Shown: positions 7,586 to 15,001 of the stretch, piece after piece
Layout of the letters: each line of letters opens with the position of its first letter
Numbering within the stretch: the stretch's first letter is position 1
NCBI RefSeq assembly: GCF_036227485.1
Contig: NZ_CP109479.1
Span: 6,696,001 to 6,760,000 of the forward strand
Direction: 5' to 3'
Origin: Streptomyces sp. NBC_01451
Lineage (GTDB): Bacteria > Actinomycetota > Actinomycetes > Streptomycetales > Streptomycetaceae
DNA: 64,000 nt
Notes under the pieces: generated by a model
Told to the model about the DNA's origin: nothing
What the model saw: the letters and a program-made list of their open reading frames with translations, nothing else
Database searches by the model: none
Program-made: the position numbers and the translations under genes

Positions 7586-8850
7586 TAGGAGCCTCCATCG
7601 TTGGTGAGCAGGTGGAGCAGTGGACCGCCGTCAGTGGGGAGCGGCTCTGCTCCCTCCCAGGCGCGTGCGAGGGCGCCGACGGTGCCGAGTTCGCCGACGA
7701 GCACCCCGCCGACCAGCCGGTCGTCGCGGACGACGACCTTGCGGTAGGTGCCCCGGGTGGCGTCGGCGAGCTGGATGACGTCGTCGCCGGGGCGGGGGGT
7801 CGGCTCGCCGAAGGCGGCGAGATCGAAGGGGTTGCCGGTGTCGGCGGTGAAGTCGGTGAGGGTGAGCCGGGTGAGGGCCCTGGTGCCGGTGTAGCGGGCG
7901 GCGGAACCACCGGAGGTACCCGCCTCACCCGTCTCGCTCGCGATCAACTCGGCCAGTACTTCGGCCTGTTCGAGGGCGGGGGTGGCAAGCCCGTAGATCG
8001 TTCCCTGGTGCTGGGCGCAGTCTCCGAGGGCCCGGATGTGCGGGTCGGAGGTGCGGAGTTCGTCGTCGACGAGGATGCCCTTGTGCACGGCGAGTCCCGC
8101 GTCGCGCGCGAGCCCCACCCTGGGGTGGACACCGCAGGCCAGTACGACGAGGTCGGCGTCCAGGGTGTAGTGGTCGGCCATCTCGACCGAGCGGACCCTG
8201 CCGCCCACGCAGCGCACGTTCCGCACGCGGCACTCGGTGTGCACCTCGACGCCCAGGTCGTTGAGGTGGCGAAGCACCAACGACGAGGCTCCGGGGTCGA
8301 GCTGACGTTCCATCAGCCGCTCGGCCTGCTGGGCCAGCACGACCTGCGCACCGCGTACGGCGAGGGCGCGGGCCGCGGACACACCGAGGAGCCCGCCGCC
8401 GATGACGACGGCCCGGGACCCCGGACGTACGTCCTTGGACAGCCCCAGGCAGTCGTCCATGGTGCGGAACGCGTGGACGCCTTCGGGGAGTTCGTGATCC
8501 GGCGTGAACAGCCCACGCAGGGGCGGGAGTACAGGGTTCGACCCGGTCGCCAGCACCAGCGTGTCGTATGCGATCACCGATCCGTCGGAGCAGTGCACGG
8601 TCCGGTCGGCGCGGTCGATGTGCTCGGCCCGGGCCCGGACCAGCCGGTCCGGCGTCGGCAGGGCGATCACCTCGGGTGCGTACCGCCCGGCGAGAACCTC
8701 GGCGAGCAGCACCCTGTTGTACGGGCGGTGCTCCTCCTCGCCGACGAGCACGACGTCCGAGGCGGACAGGCCGAGCTCGCCGAGCCGCCGGGCGAGCCGT
8801 ACGCCCGCGAGCCCGGCGCCGATCACCACCACACGCGCATTCGAGGTCAT
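7585..8850 (-). CDS. FAD-dependent NAD(P)H oxidoreductase, NirB N-domain-like
   Basis: A 421-residue protein homologous to the N-terminal reductase part of NirB, first gene of the nitrite operon. Two dinucleotide-binding motifs are visible: VIGAGLAGVRLARRL at the start (FAD) and VIGGGLLGVSAARAL near 145 (NAD(P)H). The strand ending ALGDC near 275 closes the FAD site. No iron-sulfur or siroheme ligands are present. It probably transfers electrons from NAD(P)H to the nitrate or nitrite reductase; the exact acceptor is not shown by sequence. The stop overlaps the nirB start by one base. A candidate GlnR-like site lies 24-50 bp upstream. Confidence 0.85.
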   Translation of the reverse strand: MTSNARVVVIGAGLAGVRLARRLGELGLSASDVVLVGEEEHRPYNRVLLAEVLAGRYAPEVIALPTPDRLVRARAEHIDRADRTVHCSDGSVIAYDTLVLATGSNPVLPPLRGLFTPDHELPEGVHAFRTMDDCLGLSKDVRPGSRAVVIGGGLLGVSAARALAVRGAQVVLAQQAERLMERQLDPGASSLVLRHLNDLGVEVHTECRVRNVRCVGGRVRSVEMADHYTLDADLVVLACGVHPRVGLARDAGLAVHKGILVDDELRTSDPHIRALGDCAQHQGTIYGLATPALEQAEVLAELIASETGEAGTSGGSAARYTGTRALTRLTLTDFTADTGNPFDLAAFGEPTPRPGDDVIQLADATRGTYRKVVVRDDRLVGGVLVGELGTVGALARAWEGAEPLPTDGGPLLHLLTNDGGS

Positions 8851-8873
8851 GTACTGCAGCGTGCGTTGCCGGT

Positions 8874-8900
8874 GTTACCCGGCCGCATCACGTCTGTTTC
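8874..8900 (-). promoter_or_regulatory. GlnR-like site upstream of nitrite operon (candidate)
   Basis: Read on the minus strand, GAAAC (8896-8900), GATGC (8885-8889) and GTAAC (8874-8878) are spaced by exactly six bases, an 11-bp period like the known GlnR layout gTnAc-n6-GaAAc. The middle element is poor. GlnR control of nirB in Streptomyces is established; this exact site is inferred from the sequence. Confidence 0.5.
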
Positions 8901-9035
8901 CCGGGGGGCACGCTTCCCTCAGCGGAAGCCCGTAGGGGGTGTGAGGGTTCGGGAGGGGCCGGGCGGACTGCTGTGAGGTGCGGGAACGTCACGGCCGGGA
9001 GCCGCCCCGTGTCCCGGGCCGGTGGAAACGCCACC

Positions 9036-9041
9036 TAAAAT
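9036..9041 (+). promoter_or_regulatory. -10 hexamer of a leaderless promoter
   Basis: TAAAAT ends seven bases before the ATG at 9049, and no ribosome binding site precedes that ATG. This is the expected arrangement for a leaderless transcript. No clear -35 element was found. Confidence 0.55.
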
Positions 9042-9048
9042 CGCGATC

Positions 9049-9834
9049 ATGCCCGACATATCGCTGCCCATGATCGTCGCCCTCTGTGCCGCCGCCCTCG
9101 CGGCAGGCTGGATCGACGCGGTCGTGGGCGGGGGCGGCCTGCTCATGATGCCCGTACTGCTGCTGGGGCTCCCGGACACGTCCTCCGTGGCGCAGTACGC
9201 GCTCGGCACCAACAAGGCCATGGCGATCGTCGGCACCACGGGCGCGGCCGTGACGTATACACGCAAGGCGCCGGTGGACGTACGCCTCGCGGTACGCATC
9301 GGACTGGCGGCCGTCGCCGGCTCGACGGCCGGGGCCTTCGTCGCGGCCGGCATGAGCACGGACACCCTCAAGCCGGTCATCATGGTCGTCCTGCTCGGCG
9401 TCGGCGCCTTCGTGATCTTCAAGCCCGCCTTCGGCACGGCCCCGGCGACCACCCCGGTCTCCGCACGCCGCGTCCTCGCCGCGATCGGCCTCGCGGGCCT
9501 GGGCATCGGCTTCTACGACGGCCTCGTCGGCCCCGGCACGGGCACCTTCCTCGTCCTCGCGCTCACCGCGCTGCTCCACCTCGACCTCGTGACCGCCTCC
9601 GCCACCGCCAAGATCGTCAACTGCTGCACCAACGCGGGCGCCCTCGCGATCTTCGCCTGGCAGGGCACGGTGTACTGGCTGCTGGGCGCGCTGCTGGCCG
9701 CGTTCAACCTGGCCGGGGGGATGGTGGGGGCGCATACGGCACTGAAGAAGGGGAGCGGGTTCGTACGGGTGGTACTGCTGGTGGTGGTGTTCACGCTGGT
9801 GGCGAACCTGGCGTACCAGCAGTGGGTGGCGTAG
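9049..9834 (+). CDS. TauE/SafE family membrane permease
   Basis: A 261-residue membrane protein with about eight hydrophobic helices. Family features are AAGWIDAVVGGGGLLMMPVLL in the first helix pair and the repeat GFYDGLVGPGTGTFLVLAL in the second half. TauE/SafE proteins export or import sulfite, sulfonates or other organic anions; the substrate here is not evident. The ATG at 9049 is preferred over the GTG at 9022 because a good -10 box lies seven bases before it (leaderless start). It is divergent from the nitrite operon and convergent with the sortase gene; its end runs into an 8-bp tandem repeat. Confidence 0.85.
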   Translation: MPDISLPMIVALCAAALAAGWIDAVVGGGGLLMMPVLLLGLPDTSSVAQYALGTNKAMAIVGTTGAAVTYTRKAPVDVRLAVRIGLAAVAGSTAGAFVAAGMSTDTLKPVIMVVLLGVGAFVIFKPAFGTAPATTPVSARRVLAAIGLAGLGIGFYDGLVGPGTGTFLVLALTALLHLDLVTASATAKIVNCCTNAGALAIFAWQGTVYWLLGALLAAFNLAGGMVGAHTALKKGSGFVRVVLLVVVFTLVANLAYQQWVA

Positions 9835-9923
9835 TGGCGTAGTGGCGTACTGGCCCGGTGGCCCGGTGGCCCGGTGGCCCGGTGGCCCGGTGGCCCGGTG
9901 GCCCGGTGGCCCGGTGGCCCAGT
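9826..9923. repeat. 8-bp tandem repeat tract
   Basis: Three copies of GTGGCGTA (about 9826-9849, beginning inside the last codons of the TauE gene) pass into eight exact copies of GGCCCGGT (9852-9915) and one variant copy GGCCCAGT. The tract fills the space between two convergent genes. It was probably produced by replication slippage. Copy number should be variable between strains. Confidence 0.95.
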
Positions 9924-9928
9924 GGTGC

Positions 9929-10585
9929 TCAAGCGGTGCCCGATGGGTGTCGGCCGCTGCCGGTGAGGTGGGCGAAGACGACGACGTTGCCCTCGTACCC
10001 CGTCCCCGGTGTGTAACCGCCGCCGCAGGTGATGACGCGCAGCTCGGGGCGGGGCGCGGCGCCGTACACCTTCTCGTCCGGGAAGTGGTTCTTGTCGTAC
10101 ACCTCGACGGCGTCGACGGTGAAGAGAGCGGTGCTCCCGTCGAGCCGCTCGACCTCGATCGCGCCGCCCTTCTCCAGGGCACCGAGGCGGTAGAAGACGG
10201 AGGGGCCGTCGGCGTTGTCGACATGCCCGGCGACGATCGCGGTGCCCGTCTCGCCGGGCGCCGTACCGGCCTCGTACCAGCCGGCCAGGTCCTCGCGCTC
10301 GGCGGGCGGCACCTCCAGGCTGCCGGTGGGGGTCAGCCCGAGGCCCATCAGCGGGGCGTTCACACCGATGGTGGGGATGCGGATACGGAGGGGCGGCGAG
10401 GGCGGGAGCGCGGGGGTGGCGGACTCGGGGCGGTCGGACCGCGGGTGGCCGGGCTGCGTGCGGGCCTGGGCGGCGGAAGGCTGCGGCGGGGTGTGCGTCG
10501 CGCCACCGCTGCGCACCAGCCAGGCGCCGGAGCAGAGCGCGGCAACGGTGACGACGGCTATGGCGAGGTTGGCGAATCTGCGCAC
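9929..10585 (-). CDS. Class F sortase
   Basis: A 218-residue membrane-anchored transpeptidase. An N-terminal signal anchor (VRRFANLAIAVVTVAALCSGAW) is followed by a Pro-rich linker and the sortase beta-barrel. Visible catalytic elements are the His in AIVAGHVD (~128), the Cys in VITCGG (~190) and a following basic region. Class F sortases are actinobacterial; their substrates are poorly known. The start is GTG 10585, five bases after GGAGG. It lies immediately downstream of, and probably in one operon with, a secreted protein with a C-terminal membrane anchor. Confidence 0.88.
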   Translation of the reverse strand: MRRFANLAIAVVTVAALCSGAWLVRSGGATHTPPQPSAAQARTQPGHPRSDRPESATPALPPSPPLRIRIPTIGVNAPLMGLGLTPTGSLEVPPAEREDLAGWYEAGTAPGETGTAIVAGHVDNADGPSVFYRLGALEKGGAIEVERLDGSTALFTVDAVEVYDKNHFPDEKVYGAAPRPELRVITCGGGYTPGTGYEGNVVVFAHLTGSGRHPSGTA

Positions 10586-10774
10586 GAGGGCCTCCGGCCT
10601 CCTGGATGCCCCCTGTTCCACCCTGATGTCCCACCCCGATGTCCCACCCTGAAGTTTCTGATGTCTCCGATATTTCTGATGGTTGATCCTGGCCCCCCTC
10701 CGGGCCACGAGGGGCGTCGGGCCCGGAGGGGAGGGGACGTGCGGTACCGGCGGACGGACGGCGGAGGACGTCCG

Positions 10775-11314
10775 TCAGATCCTGTCGCCTCTCGCCCGGC
10801 GATGCAGGAGCCAGGTACCGCCCGCGGCGGCGACGGCGAGAGCCGCCACGCCGGCCGCGGTCTGCACGGGGTCGGGACCGAGCGCGCCACCGACCCCCGT
10901 CTTCACACTCCCCCTGGGATGCGCCGGAGGATGCGCGGGCGGCCGGGTCGAGGTGAGCGTGACGACCAGATCACCACTGACCCGCCGTTCGTCACCGTCA
11001 CCGTCCCCGTCGCACCGGGCGACGATCTCGTACGTCCCCGGCTGCGCGCCCGGCGGCACCCGGAACTGCCCGACGGCGACCTCCTTGTGCGTACCGGGCG
11101 CGAGAACGAAGGCCCCGGCGCCCACCGCACTGGCATCCCCGGCGGCGGTACCGCCCGCTCCGCAGGCAGTGGTGTTGACGGTGACCCGGGTACCGGGGGT
11201 CACGGTCGCCGGGTACACCTCAAGGGAACCGCCGGTGCCTGCGTGAGCGGGCCCGGCGAGGGCGACGGCGAGCGCGGTACCGGTCAGCAGACGGGCGGCG
11301 GCGGTACGTCGCAT
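10775..11314 (-). CDS. Secreted cell-wall-associated protein, sortase neighbour
   Basis: A 179-residue exported protein of unknown function. It has a signal peptide (MRRTAAARLLTGTALAVALAGPAHA), a beta-rich extracellular part (SLEVYPATVTPGTRVTVNTT, two Cys), a Pro-His linker (RPPAHPPAHPRG), and a C-terminal helix VQTAAGVAALAVAAAGGTWLL followed by RRARGDR. The tail resembles a sortase substrate anchor, but no LPxTG or LAxTG motif is seen; KTGVGG is the only TG-containing stretch before the helix. Being upstream of the class F sortase suggests a functional pair, which is an inference. Confidence 0.75.
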   Translation of the reverse strand: MRRTAAARLLTGTALAVALAGPAHAGTGGSLEVYPATVTPGTRVTVNTTACGAGGTAAGDASAVGAGAFVLAPGTHKEVAVGQFRVPPGAQPGTYEIVARCDGDGDGDERRVSGDLVVTLTSTRPPAHPPAHPRGSVKTGVGGALGPDPVQTAAGVAALAVAAAGGTWLLHRRARGDRI

Positions 11315-11561
11315 CGGGCTTGCTCCTCCGAGAGCTCGCGAACGGGGTGGTCTGCTACCGAGGTAAGTGGCAGGGACCGGGGAGCGCTCCCTGAGGGTCC
11401 GTCAGAAATACGGTGAACGGGTGGCCGGAGGCTGCCGGAAACGACCGGCACGCCGACATTCGGGCAGGTCATCGCCGTACGGCGGGCGTGTTGCGAAAAG
11501 AACCGGATGGACGGTGAGCAGGGGTGTGAACGGGTGACCGCGGCGGGGACGAATGCGGGAC

Positions 11562-11589
11562 TTGACCTCAAGGAAACTTGAGGTATGAG
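11562..11589 (+). promoter_or_regulatory. SoxR box with overlapping promoter
   Basis: CCTCAAGGAAACTTGAGG (11566-11583) is an 18-bp inverted repeat matching the SoxR operator form CCTCAAG-N4-CTTGAGG. It lies between a TTGACC -35 (11562-11567) and a TATGAG -10 (11584-11589), 16 bp apart. The predicted transcription start is within about three bases of the ATG at 11599, so the mRNA may be leaderless. In Streptomyces coelicolor a NADPH-dependent FMN reductase gene is a known SoxR target, supporting the call. Confidence 0.88.
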
Positions 11590-11598
11590 GCTGTCTGC

Positions 11599-12213
11599 AT
11601 GCAGACACACACCGGATCCACCGGATCCACCGAACCTGTCGAGCCCGTACGTGTGACCGTGGTCGTCGGCAGCAACCGAGAGGGCCGTTTCGGCCCGGTG
11701 GTGGCCGACTGGCTCCTGAGCCGGATCGGAGACCACGACGACCTCGTGGCGGAGGTCGTGGACGTCGCGGCCACAGCCGCACTCCCGACGACGTTCGCGA
11801 GCGACGAGGACGCGAAGACCCAGCTGGCGGCGATCACCCCGAAGCTGGCGTCGGCGGACGCGTTCATCGTCCTGACCCCCGAGTACAACCACTCCTACCC
11901 GGCCGGCCTCAAGAACCTCATCGACTGGCACTACACCGAGTGGCAGGCCAAGCCGGTCGCCTTCGTCTCGTACGGCGGTGTGTCGGGCGGCCTGCGCGCG
12001 GTGGAACACCTCCGCCAGGTCTTCGCGGAACTCCACGCGACGACGGTCCGGGACACGGTGTCGTTCCACAACGCGGGCGCGTCGTTCGACGAGGAGGGAC
12101 AACCGAGGGACCCGTCGGGACCGGATGCGGCGGCGAGGACGATGCTGGGTCAAGTGGTCTGGTGGGGACGGACGTTGAGGGAGGGACGGGCGGCTCGGGC
12201 GTATGGGGGATAG
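11599..12213 (+). CDS. NADPH-dependent FMN reductase, SoxR-regulon flavoprotein
   Basis: A 204-residue flavodoxin-fold quinone/FMN reductase. Visible are the FMN phosphate loop VVVGSNREGRFGPVV near residue 20 and the family block VLTPEYNHSYPAGLKNLIDW near 95, followed by SYGGVSGG. The enzyme probably reduces quinones or redox-active antibiotics with NADPH in the cytosol. The ATG at 11599 is chosen because it is placed just behind a promoter with a perfect SoxR box; an upstream TTG at 11578 would lie inside the operator. The gene appears monocistronic, with a short unknown gene 54 bp downstream. Confidence 0.9.
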   Translation: MQTHTGSTGSTEPVEPVRVTVVVGSNREGRFGPVVADWLLSRIGDHDDLVAEVVDVAATAALPTTFASDEDAKTQLAAITPKLASADAFIVLTPEYNHSYPAGLKNLIDWHYTEWQAKPVAFVSYGGVSGGLRAVEHLRQVFAELHATTVRDTVSFHNAGASFDEEGQPRDPSGPDAAARTMLGQVVWWGRTLREGRAARAYGG

Positions 12214-12254
12214 TGGGTGCGGGGTCCCGTCCCCGCGCCCGGGCCAAGACCAGC

Positions 12255-12260
12255 GACAAT
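12255..12260 (+). promoter_or_regulatory. Possible -10 box of leaderless gene at 12268
   Basis: GACAAT ends seven bases before the ATG at 12268 and there is no ribosome binding site. The first base departs from the TAnnnT consensus, so this is weak evidence. Confidence 0.35.
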
Positions 12261-12267
12261 GCCGGTC

Positions 12268-12576
12268 ATGGACACCATCGTCGAGATTCACGTACCCCTC
12301 GGGAAAGTTTCCGCCACTCCTGACGGCTCCCATCCCTTCCCCTGGATCGACCGGGTCGACGACTTCCTCGTGAACTTGGAGGAGGCGGAGGAACATGACG
12401 AGAGCGACGAGTGCGAGGGGGCGCATGTCTTCTTCGTCACCGGCGTCCCGGAGGCCGTTCTCCTGGCCGTCGCCTCGCGGGTGGCCGCGCTGCCGGGTGT
12501 ACCGGGTGGGGCGTTCGCAGTGGTGTCGGACCAGGAGGCGGAGGAGATCGGGGTGGGGCGGCGGGTGGAGTTGTAG
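12268..12576 (+). CDS. Hypothetical protein
   Basis: A 102-residue acidic protein, not recognised. It begins MDTIVEIHVPLGKVSATPDG, carries a strongly acidic central segment (NLEEAEEHDESDECEG) and ends EEIGVGRRVEL. No signal peptide, membrane helix or catalytic motif is visible; the alternation of strands and helices suggests a small globular alpha/beta protein. An ATG nine bases earlier (12259) is possible. Codon use is typical for the region. Function unknown. Confidence 0.6.
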   Translation: MDTIVEIHVPLGKVSATPDGSHPFPWIDRVDDFLVNLEEAEEHDESDECEGAHVFFVTGVPEAVLLAVASRVAALPGVPGGAFAVVSDQEAEEIGVGRRVEL

Positions 12577-12635
12577 GGCGGAGTAGCGGGAAGAGCAGGG
12601 GAGTTGTGCTGTGCCCCTGAGGACGAGAGGTCCGT

Positions 12636-13202
12636 GTGATCACCGAACCGGGTCCCGCAGTTGTCCTGATCACCGGCGTGATGGCAGCCGGAAAGTCCAC
12701 CGTGGCCGACCTGTTGGCCAGACGGCTCCCCCGGGCCGCCCACGTACGGGGTGACTTCTTCCGGCGGATGATGGTCTCCGGCCGGGAGGAGTTGCGGCCC
12801 GAGGAGACGGCGGAGGCCCGGGCCCAACTGGACCTGCGTCACCGGCTGTCGGCGCTTGTGGCCGACGAGTACGCGCGCGACGGTTGGACCGCGATTGTCC
12901 AGGACGTCGTTCTGGGCGAGGACCTGTCCCGGTACGTGGCGCGGGTGCGCACGAGTCCCCTGTACGTCGTCGTCCTGGTGCCCTCGGCGGCAACCGTGCG
13001 GGACAGGGAGGCCGAGCGGCCGAAGACCGGGTACGGGGACTGGTCGGTCGACGCTCTCGACCGCGTCCTTCGCGAGGAGACCCCACGCATAGGACTCTGG
13101 CTGGACACGTCGGGGCATACGCCGGAGCAGACGGTCTCGACGATCCTCGCCGGACTCGCCGGTGCCCGCGTACCAGCACCTGGGCGGATCCCGCCCCTGT
13201 AG
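12636..13202 (+). CDS. AAA/P-loop kinase-like protein
   Basis: A 188-residue nucleotide-binding protein. A Walker A motif GVMAAGKST lies at residues ~14-22, followed by DLLARRLPRAAHVRGDFFRRMM, the pattern of small-molecule kinases of the shikimate/gluconate/chloramphenicol phosphotransferase type. A second block, TAIVQDVVLGEDLSRYV, resembles the Walker B strand, and RDREAERPKTGYGDW the lid. It probably phosphorylates a small metabolite or acts on a nucleotide; substrate unknown. The GTG start has GAGAGG upstream. Confidence 0.75.
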   Translation: MITEPGPAVVLITGVMAAGKSTVADLLARRLPRAAHVRGDFFRRMMVSGREELRPEETAEARAQLDLRHRLSALVADEYARDGWTAIVQDVVLGEDLSRYVARVRTSPLYVVVLVPSAATVRDREAERPKTGYGDWSVDALDRVLREETPRIGLWLDTSGHTPEQTVSTILAGLAGARVPAPGRIPPL

Positions 13203-13229
13203 CCGCCGACCAGGGCCGGGATTTTCGCT

Positions 13230-13258
13230 TTGTGTGTCCGGGGGCGCCGCCATAAGGT
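13230..13258 (+). promoter_or_regulatory. Leaderless promoter of YqeY-domain gene
   Basis: TTGTGT (13230-13235) and TAAGGT (13253-13258) are separated by 17 bp; the -10 ends seven bases before the ATG at 13266. No ribosome binding site is present, so a leaderless transcript is likely. Confidence 0.55.
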
Positions 13259-13265
13259 CACCGGC

Positions 13266-13628
13266 ATGTCCTTACGTCTTCGTATGCGTCAAGCACTTCC
13301 GGAAGCGATGCGCGCCCGTGACAAGGTCGCGGTGAGCGCACTGCGGGCAACACTCGGCGCACTGGACAACGCCGAGGCGGTGTCCGTGGGCGAAGCCGAA
13401 CTCCGGGGTGTGGCCCTGGAACAGTCGCCGGTCGGGGCCGGCACCACCGAAGCGGCCCGGCGCGAGCTGAGCGAGCGCGATGTGGAGGATGTCGTGCGCG
13501 CGGAGGCCGCCGAACGGCTTGAGGCCGCAGCGCAGTTGACCGCACCCGCACACGCCGACCGGGCAGCGCGGCTCCGCGCGGAGGCCGACGTCCTGCTCCG
13601 CATCCTCGACGGTCCCGGCATCGCATAG
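13266..13628 (+). CDS. GatB/YqeY domain-containing protein
   Basis: A 120-residue helical protein of the GatB/YqeY type, the tRNA-binding tail domain of amidotransferase GatB that also occurs alone. It begins MSLRLRMRQALPEAMRARDKVAVSALRATL, the characteristic first helices of the family, followed by alternating charged helices (RDVEDVVRAEAAERLEAA). Free-standing members have no firmly known role. The ATG at 13266 is preferred because a -35/-10 pair ends seven bases before it. Confidence 0.82.
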   Translation: MSLRLRMRQALPEAMRARDKVAVSALRATLGALDNAEAVSVGEAELRGVALEQSPVGAGTTEAARRELSERDVEDVVRAEAAERLEAAAQLTAPAHADRAARLRAEADVLLRILDGPGIA

Positions 13629-13816
13629 GAAACGGCGCGTCTCGTTCAAGCGGCTGTGAAGTGGGGTGCGGTGTCAGTGGAATTGGAGTCCTTCCACCGG
13701 CTACGGGGCCACAACGAGCCCGCAACGGGTCGGTGGCGGCGCGGCAGCTCGACGCGGATCGCCCCTACCATCCGTGGGTACAGGGGTACGAATATCGGCC
13801 CCGGTCAGGGGGCGCT

Positions 13817-14332
13817 GTGCAGCCGACAGTTTCGTGGCCGTTGGTCCAGCGCCTCGGCGGGGTGTTCGCCGCCTGTGCGGCCCTGGCCGCAACCTCGGGG
13901 TGCACGGTTCCCGTTGACGCCGTCACCGGCATCTCCGTGACCGACGACGGTCATCTGCTCGGCGTCATGATGATCTGCGGACATCACATCGACGGCGCGA
14001 CTCTGTACGTGGCGGGCGACGACGCCGACATTGATGTGACCGTCGGTTCATGGGACGCCGCCCGGCCCCTCAAGGCCGGTCTCGCCACCTGGACCCTCGA
14101 TGCGCCCGCCGTCGGCTGGACCGCGACCACATCTCTCAAACCGCTCACAGCGAAGGCCACTTACACCCTCTACGGCTGGACCAAGGACAACTCCTGGTCG
14201 GCCAGCGGCGTTTCGTTCACGACGGCCGACCGGGACGGGCTCACGCCGGGAACGGTCCGCTACGAGGGCGACGAATCCGCGGTCACCGTCCCGGTGGAGG
14301 AGTTCAAGACCAGGGCCTGCGAGGACGGTTGA
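13817..14332 (+). CDS. Lipoprotein of unknown function
   Basis: A 171-residue predicted lipoprotein. The start GTG 13817 has AGGGGG just upstream; it gives a short basic N-terminus, a hydrophobic stretch (LGGVFAACAALAATSGC) and a lipobox LAATSGC, with Cys as the lipidation site near residue 26. The mature part looks beta-rich (TLYVAGDDADIDVTVGSWD, KATYTLYGWTKDNSWSASG) and ends with a single further Cys. It is likely anchored to the outer face of the membrane. No family is recognised. A longer reading frame from 13661 exists but has no export signal at its start. Confidence 0.68.
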   Translation: MQPTVSWPLVQRLGGVFAACAALAATSGCTVPVDAVTGISVTDDGHLLGVMMICGHHIDGATLYVAGDDADIDVTVGSWDAARPLKAGLATWTLDAPAVGWTATTSLKPLTAKATYTLYGWTKDNSWSASGVSFTTADRDGLTPGTVRYEGDESAVTVPVEEFKTRACEDG

Positions 14333-14521
14333 CGAATGCCGGTGCCGTCGCCGACCGCCGGGGCGTGACCTGGCCGACCGTCGGCAAGCTCGTCCGGGGC
14401 GGGCTGGACGTCGTACGCGGCGCGGATCAGGCGACGGACCGGCAGGAACCGCGCCCCGAGCCCGTCACAGCCTCGTCGGCTCTCACCGCCCCCGCGCGGA
14501 ACCGTCAGCGACAGCCTGCGG

Positions 14522-14527
14522 CAAGAT
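14522..14527 (+). promoter_or_regulatory. Possible -10 box of leaderless gene at 14535
   Basis: CAAGAT ends seven bases before the ATG at 14535, which has no ribosome binding site. The same spacing recurs at several genes in the window. Confidence 0.4.
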
Positions 14528-14534
14528 TGGCCTC

Positions 14535-14861
14535 ATGAGCATCGTAAAGATCAACGTACTCACGGTTCCCGAAGAGCAGCGCGAGGTGCTGGAGAAGCGG
14601 TTCGCGTCGCGGGCCGGGGCCGTCGAGGGGTCGGACGGGTTCGAGTGGTTCGAGCTGCTTCGGCCCGTCGAGGGCACCGACAGCTACCTGGTGTACACGC
14701 GGTGGCGCAGCGAGGAGGACTTCCAGGCCTGGATGGCGGGCCCGATGCAGTCGGCGCACCGCCCCGCGTCCCCCGGCGGGGAGCAGCCCAGGCCCGCCGC
14801 CTCGGGATCGACGCTCTGGTCCTTCGAAGTGGTCCAGCAGGCGGCCCCCAAGCAGGACTGA
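14535..14861 (+). CDS. Antibiotic biosynthesis monooxygenase (ABM) domain protein
   Basis: A 108-residue ferredoxin-like-fold protein of the ABM/HmoA group. It begins MSIVKINVLTVPEEQREVLE and carries GFEWFELLRPVEGTDSYLVYTRW and EEDFQAWMAGPMQSAH, the pattern of heme-degrading or quinone-forming monooxygenases that work as dimers. Whether this one degrades heme or oxidises a small aromatic cannot be told. It is preceded by ~200 bp without a convincing gene and by a -10-like box at leaderless spacing. Confidence 0.85.
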   Translation: MSIVKINVLTVPEEQREVLEKRFASRAGAVEGSDGFEWFELLRPVEGTDSYLVYTRWRSEEDFQAWMAGPMQSAHRPASPGGEQPRPAASGSTLWSFEVVQQAAPKQD

Positions 14862-15001
14862 GCGCCACTCCTGGGTCCATCCTTGCGGCGCGCCGAACCG
14901 CAGTGCGGTAGCTGCCCTGGCGCGCCGCAACGGATCGTGCCCCCCCCAGGCGGCAGAGGGCAGCGGGCAGGCGACGGAGGGCAGCGCCCAGCGGCCAGGA
15001 G

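Noticed and set aside
4967..7588. A 647-codon open frame on the plus strand opposite nirB
   Set aside because: It is a high-GC shadow frame; the minus strand encodes a complete NirB with all cofactor motifs, and the plus frame has only Arg/Gly/Val-rich low-complexity wording.
9852..9915. A CRISPR-like repeat array
   Set aside because: Units are 8 bp and directly adjacent without spacers; a simple tandem repeat.
14340..14530. A possible ISL3-type transposase scrap (VADRRGVTWPTVGKLV) after the lipoprotein gene
   Set aside because: Only ~16 residues resemble a helix-turn-helix, with no catalytic block or IS end nearby; too little to call.
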